Positions 63,852 to 64,000 of a stretch of DNA of 64,000 nucleotides are shown piece by piece. Location of the stretch: contig NZ_CP134062.1 of the NCBI RefSeq assembly GCF_031583025.1, forward strand, positions 5,491,234 to 5,555,233. The letters are read 5' to 3'. The notes beneath the pieces were generated by a model. It was given only the letters and a program-made list of their open reading frames with translations, ran no database searches and had not been told where the DNA came from. Numbering within the stretch: position 1 is the first letter of the stretch; every line of letters starts with the position of its first letter. This DNA comes from Mycobacterium sp. Z3061 (lineage in GTDB: Bacteria; Actinomycetota; Actinomycetes; Mycobacteriales; Mycobacteriaceae). A program made the translations under genes and the position numbers.

Positions 63852-64000
63852 ATGGTTTTGCGTGTGATCAAGACTCGCAACGACTTGGAGTCGTACCTCG
63901 AGGCGGACTTGCATGCGCAAGGACTTGAGCGCTGGCGGCATCGCTACCGGGTCATGCACCGAGCCCCATACTTCCAGCGCATGCTGCGCAAGACTGAGTA
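63852..64000 (+). CDS. Start of a gene cut by the window edge, possibly a hexapeptide acetyltransferase
   Basis: About 49 codons are visible from ATG 63852 (or GTG 63864). The reading MVLRVIKTRNDLESYLEAD, then HAQGLERWRHRYRV and RAPYFQRMLRKTE, resembles the N-terminal helical part of serine O-acetyltransferase-like enzymes of polysaccharide clusters. The diagnostic hexapeptide repeats would lie outside the window, so the assignment is weak. The AT-rich upstream DNA hints at horizontal acquisition. Confidence 0.4.
   Translation, partial: MVLRVIKTRNDLESYLEADLHAQGLERWRHRYRVMHRAPYFQRMLRKTE

Overview
The window is high-GC actinobacterial DNA from a mycobacterium, most likely a slow grower. It carries a PE/PPE pair followed by an esxJ/esxI-like WXG100 pair, trcR/trcS, kdpFABC/kdpDE, lpqU, lpqT, pks16, rpfB and a PE_PGRS gene. 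Leaving inserts aside, the gene order follows M. tuberculosis H37Rv from Rv1040c (PE8) back to Rv1007c (metS), so the window reads in the opposite direction to the H37Rv map. Assignments rest on reading the proteins and recalling these families; no database search was run.

Positions 1 to about 8230 are an integrated mobile or genomic island whose left end lies outside the window. From left to right it holds an unknown protein cut by the window edge, a 1117-residue Mrr-like nuclease/SF2 helicase with seven C-terminal helicase-associated repeats (a probable defence protein), a serine resolvase with res-like sites in front of it, and an opposing int - xis - winged-helix - Cys-rich cluster. The tyrosine integrase lies against the 3' end of a tRNA with a UAA anticodon (8231-8304), which is the likely integration target.

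Positions 8305-23210 hold the PE8/PPE15/esxJ/esxI secretion cluster, the TrcRS two-component system and the potassium system. Here kdpFABC and kdpDE run in the same direction. An extra 28-codon membrane microprotein frame overlaps the kdpF start, and KdpC carries a Cys-containing insertion.

Positions 23246-39442 are mostly housekeeping genes: two TetR regulators, the eno-ftsB-DUF501-ppx2 operon, lpqU, mfd-mazG, tRNA-Gln, glmU, prsA, an ArsC-like gene and lpqT. A half-length PLP-barrel protein and a small secreted protein sit between mfd and the second TetR gene.

Positions 39443-49090 are an accessory block placed between lpqT and rplY, which are neighbours in H37Rv. It contains two large paralogous cyclase/STAND-ATPase/LuxR regulators on either side of a deazaflavin-dependent nitroreductase, then a cytochrome P450 and a short-chain dehydrogenase. 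A long palindrome of one repeat family lies at each end of the block.

Positions 49118-64000 hold rplY-pth, a lipoprotein, a PE_PGRS protein ending in a YVTN beta-propeller, a double-DUF302 lipoprotein, pks16 and ispE. The rpfB-ksgA pair follows, with a terminator-like hairpin in the rpfB leader, then tatD, metG, a 52-bp tandem repeat overlapping the metG stop, a PAS protein and the start of a further gene in AT-rich DNA at the right edge.
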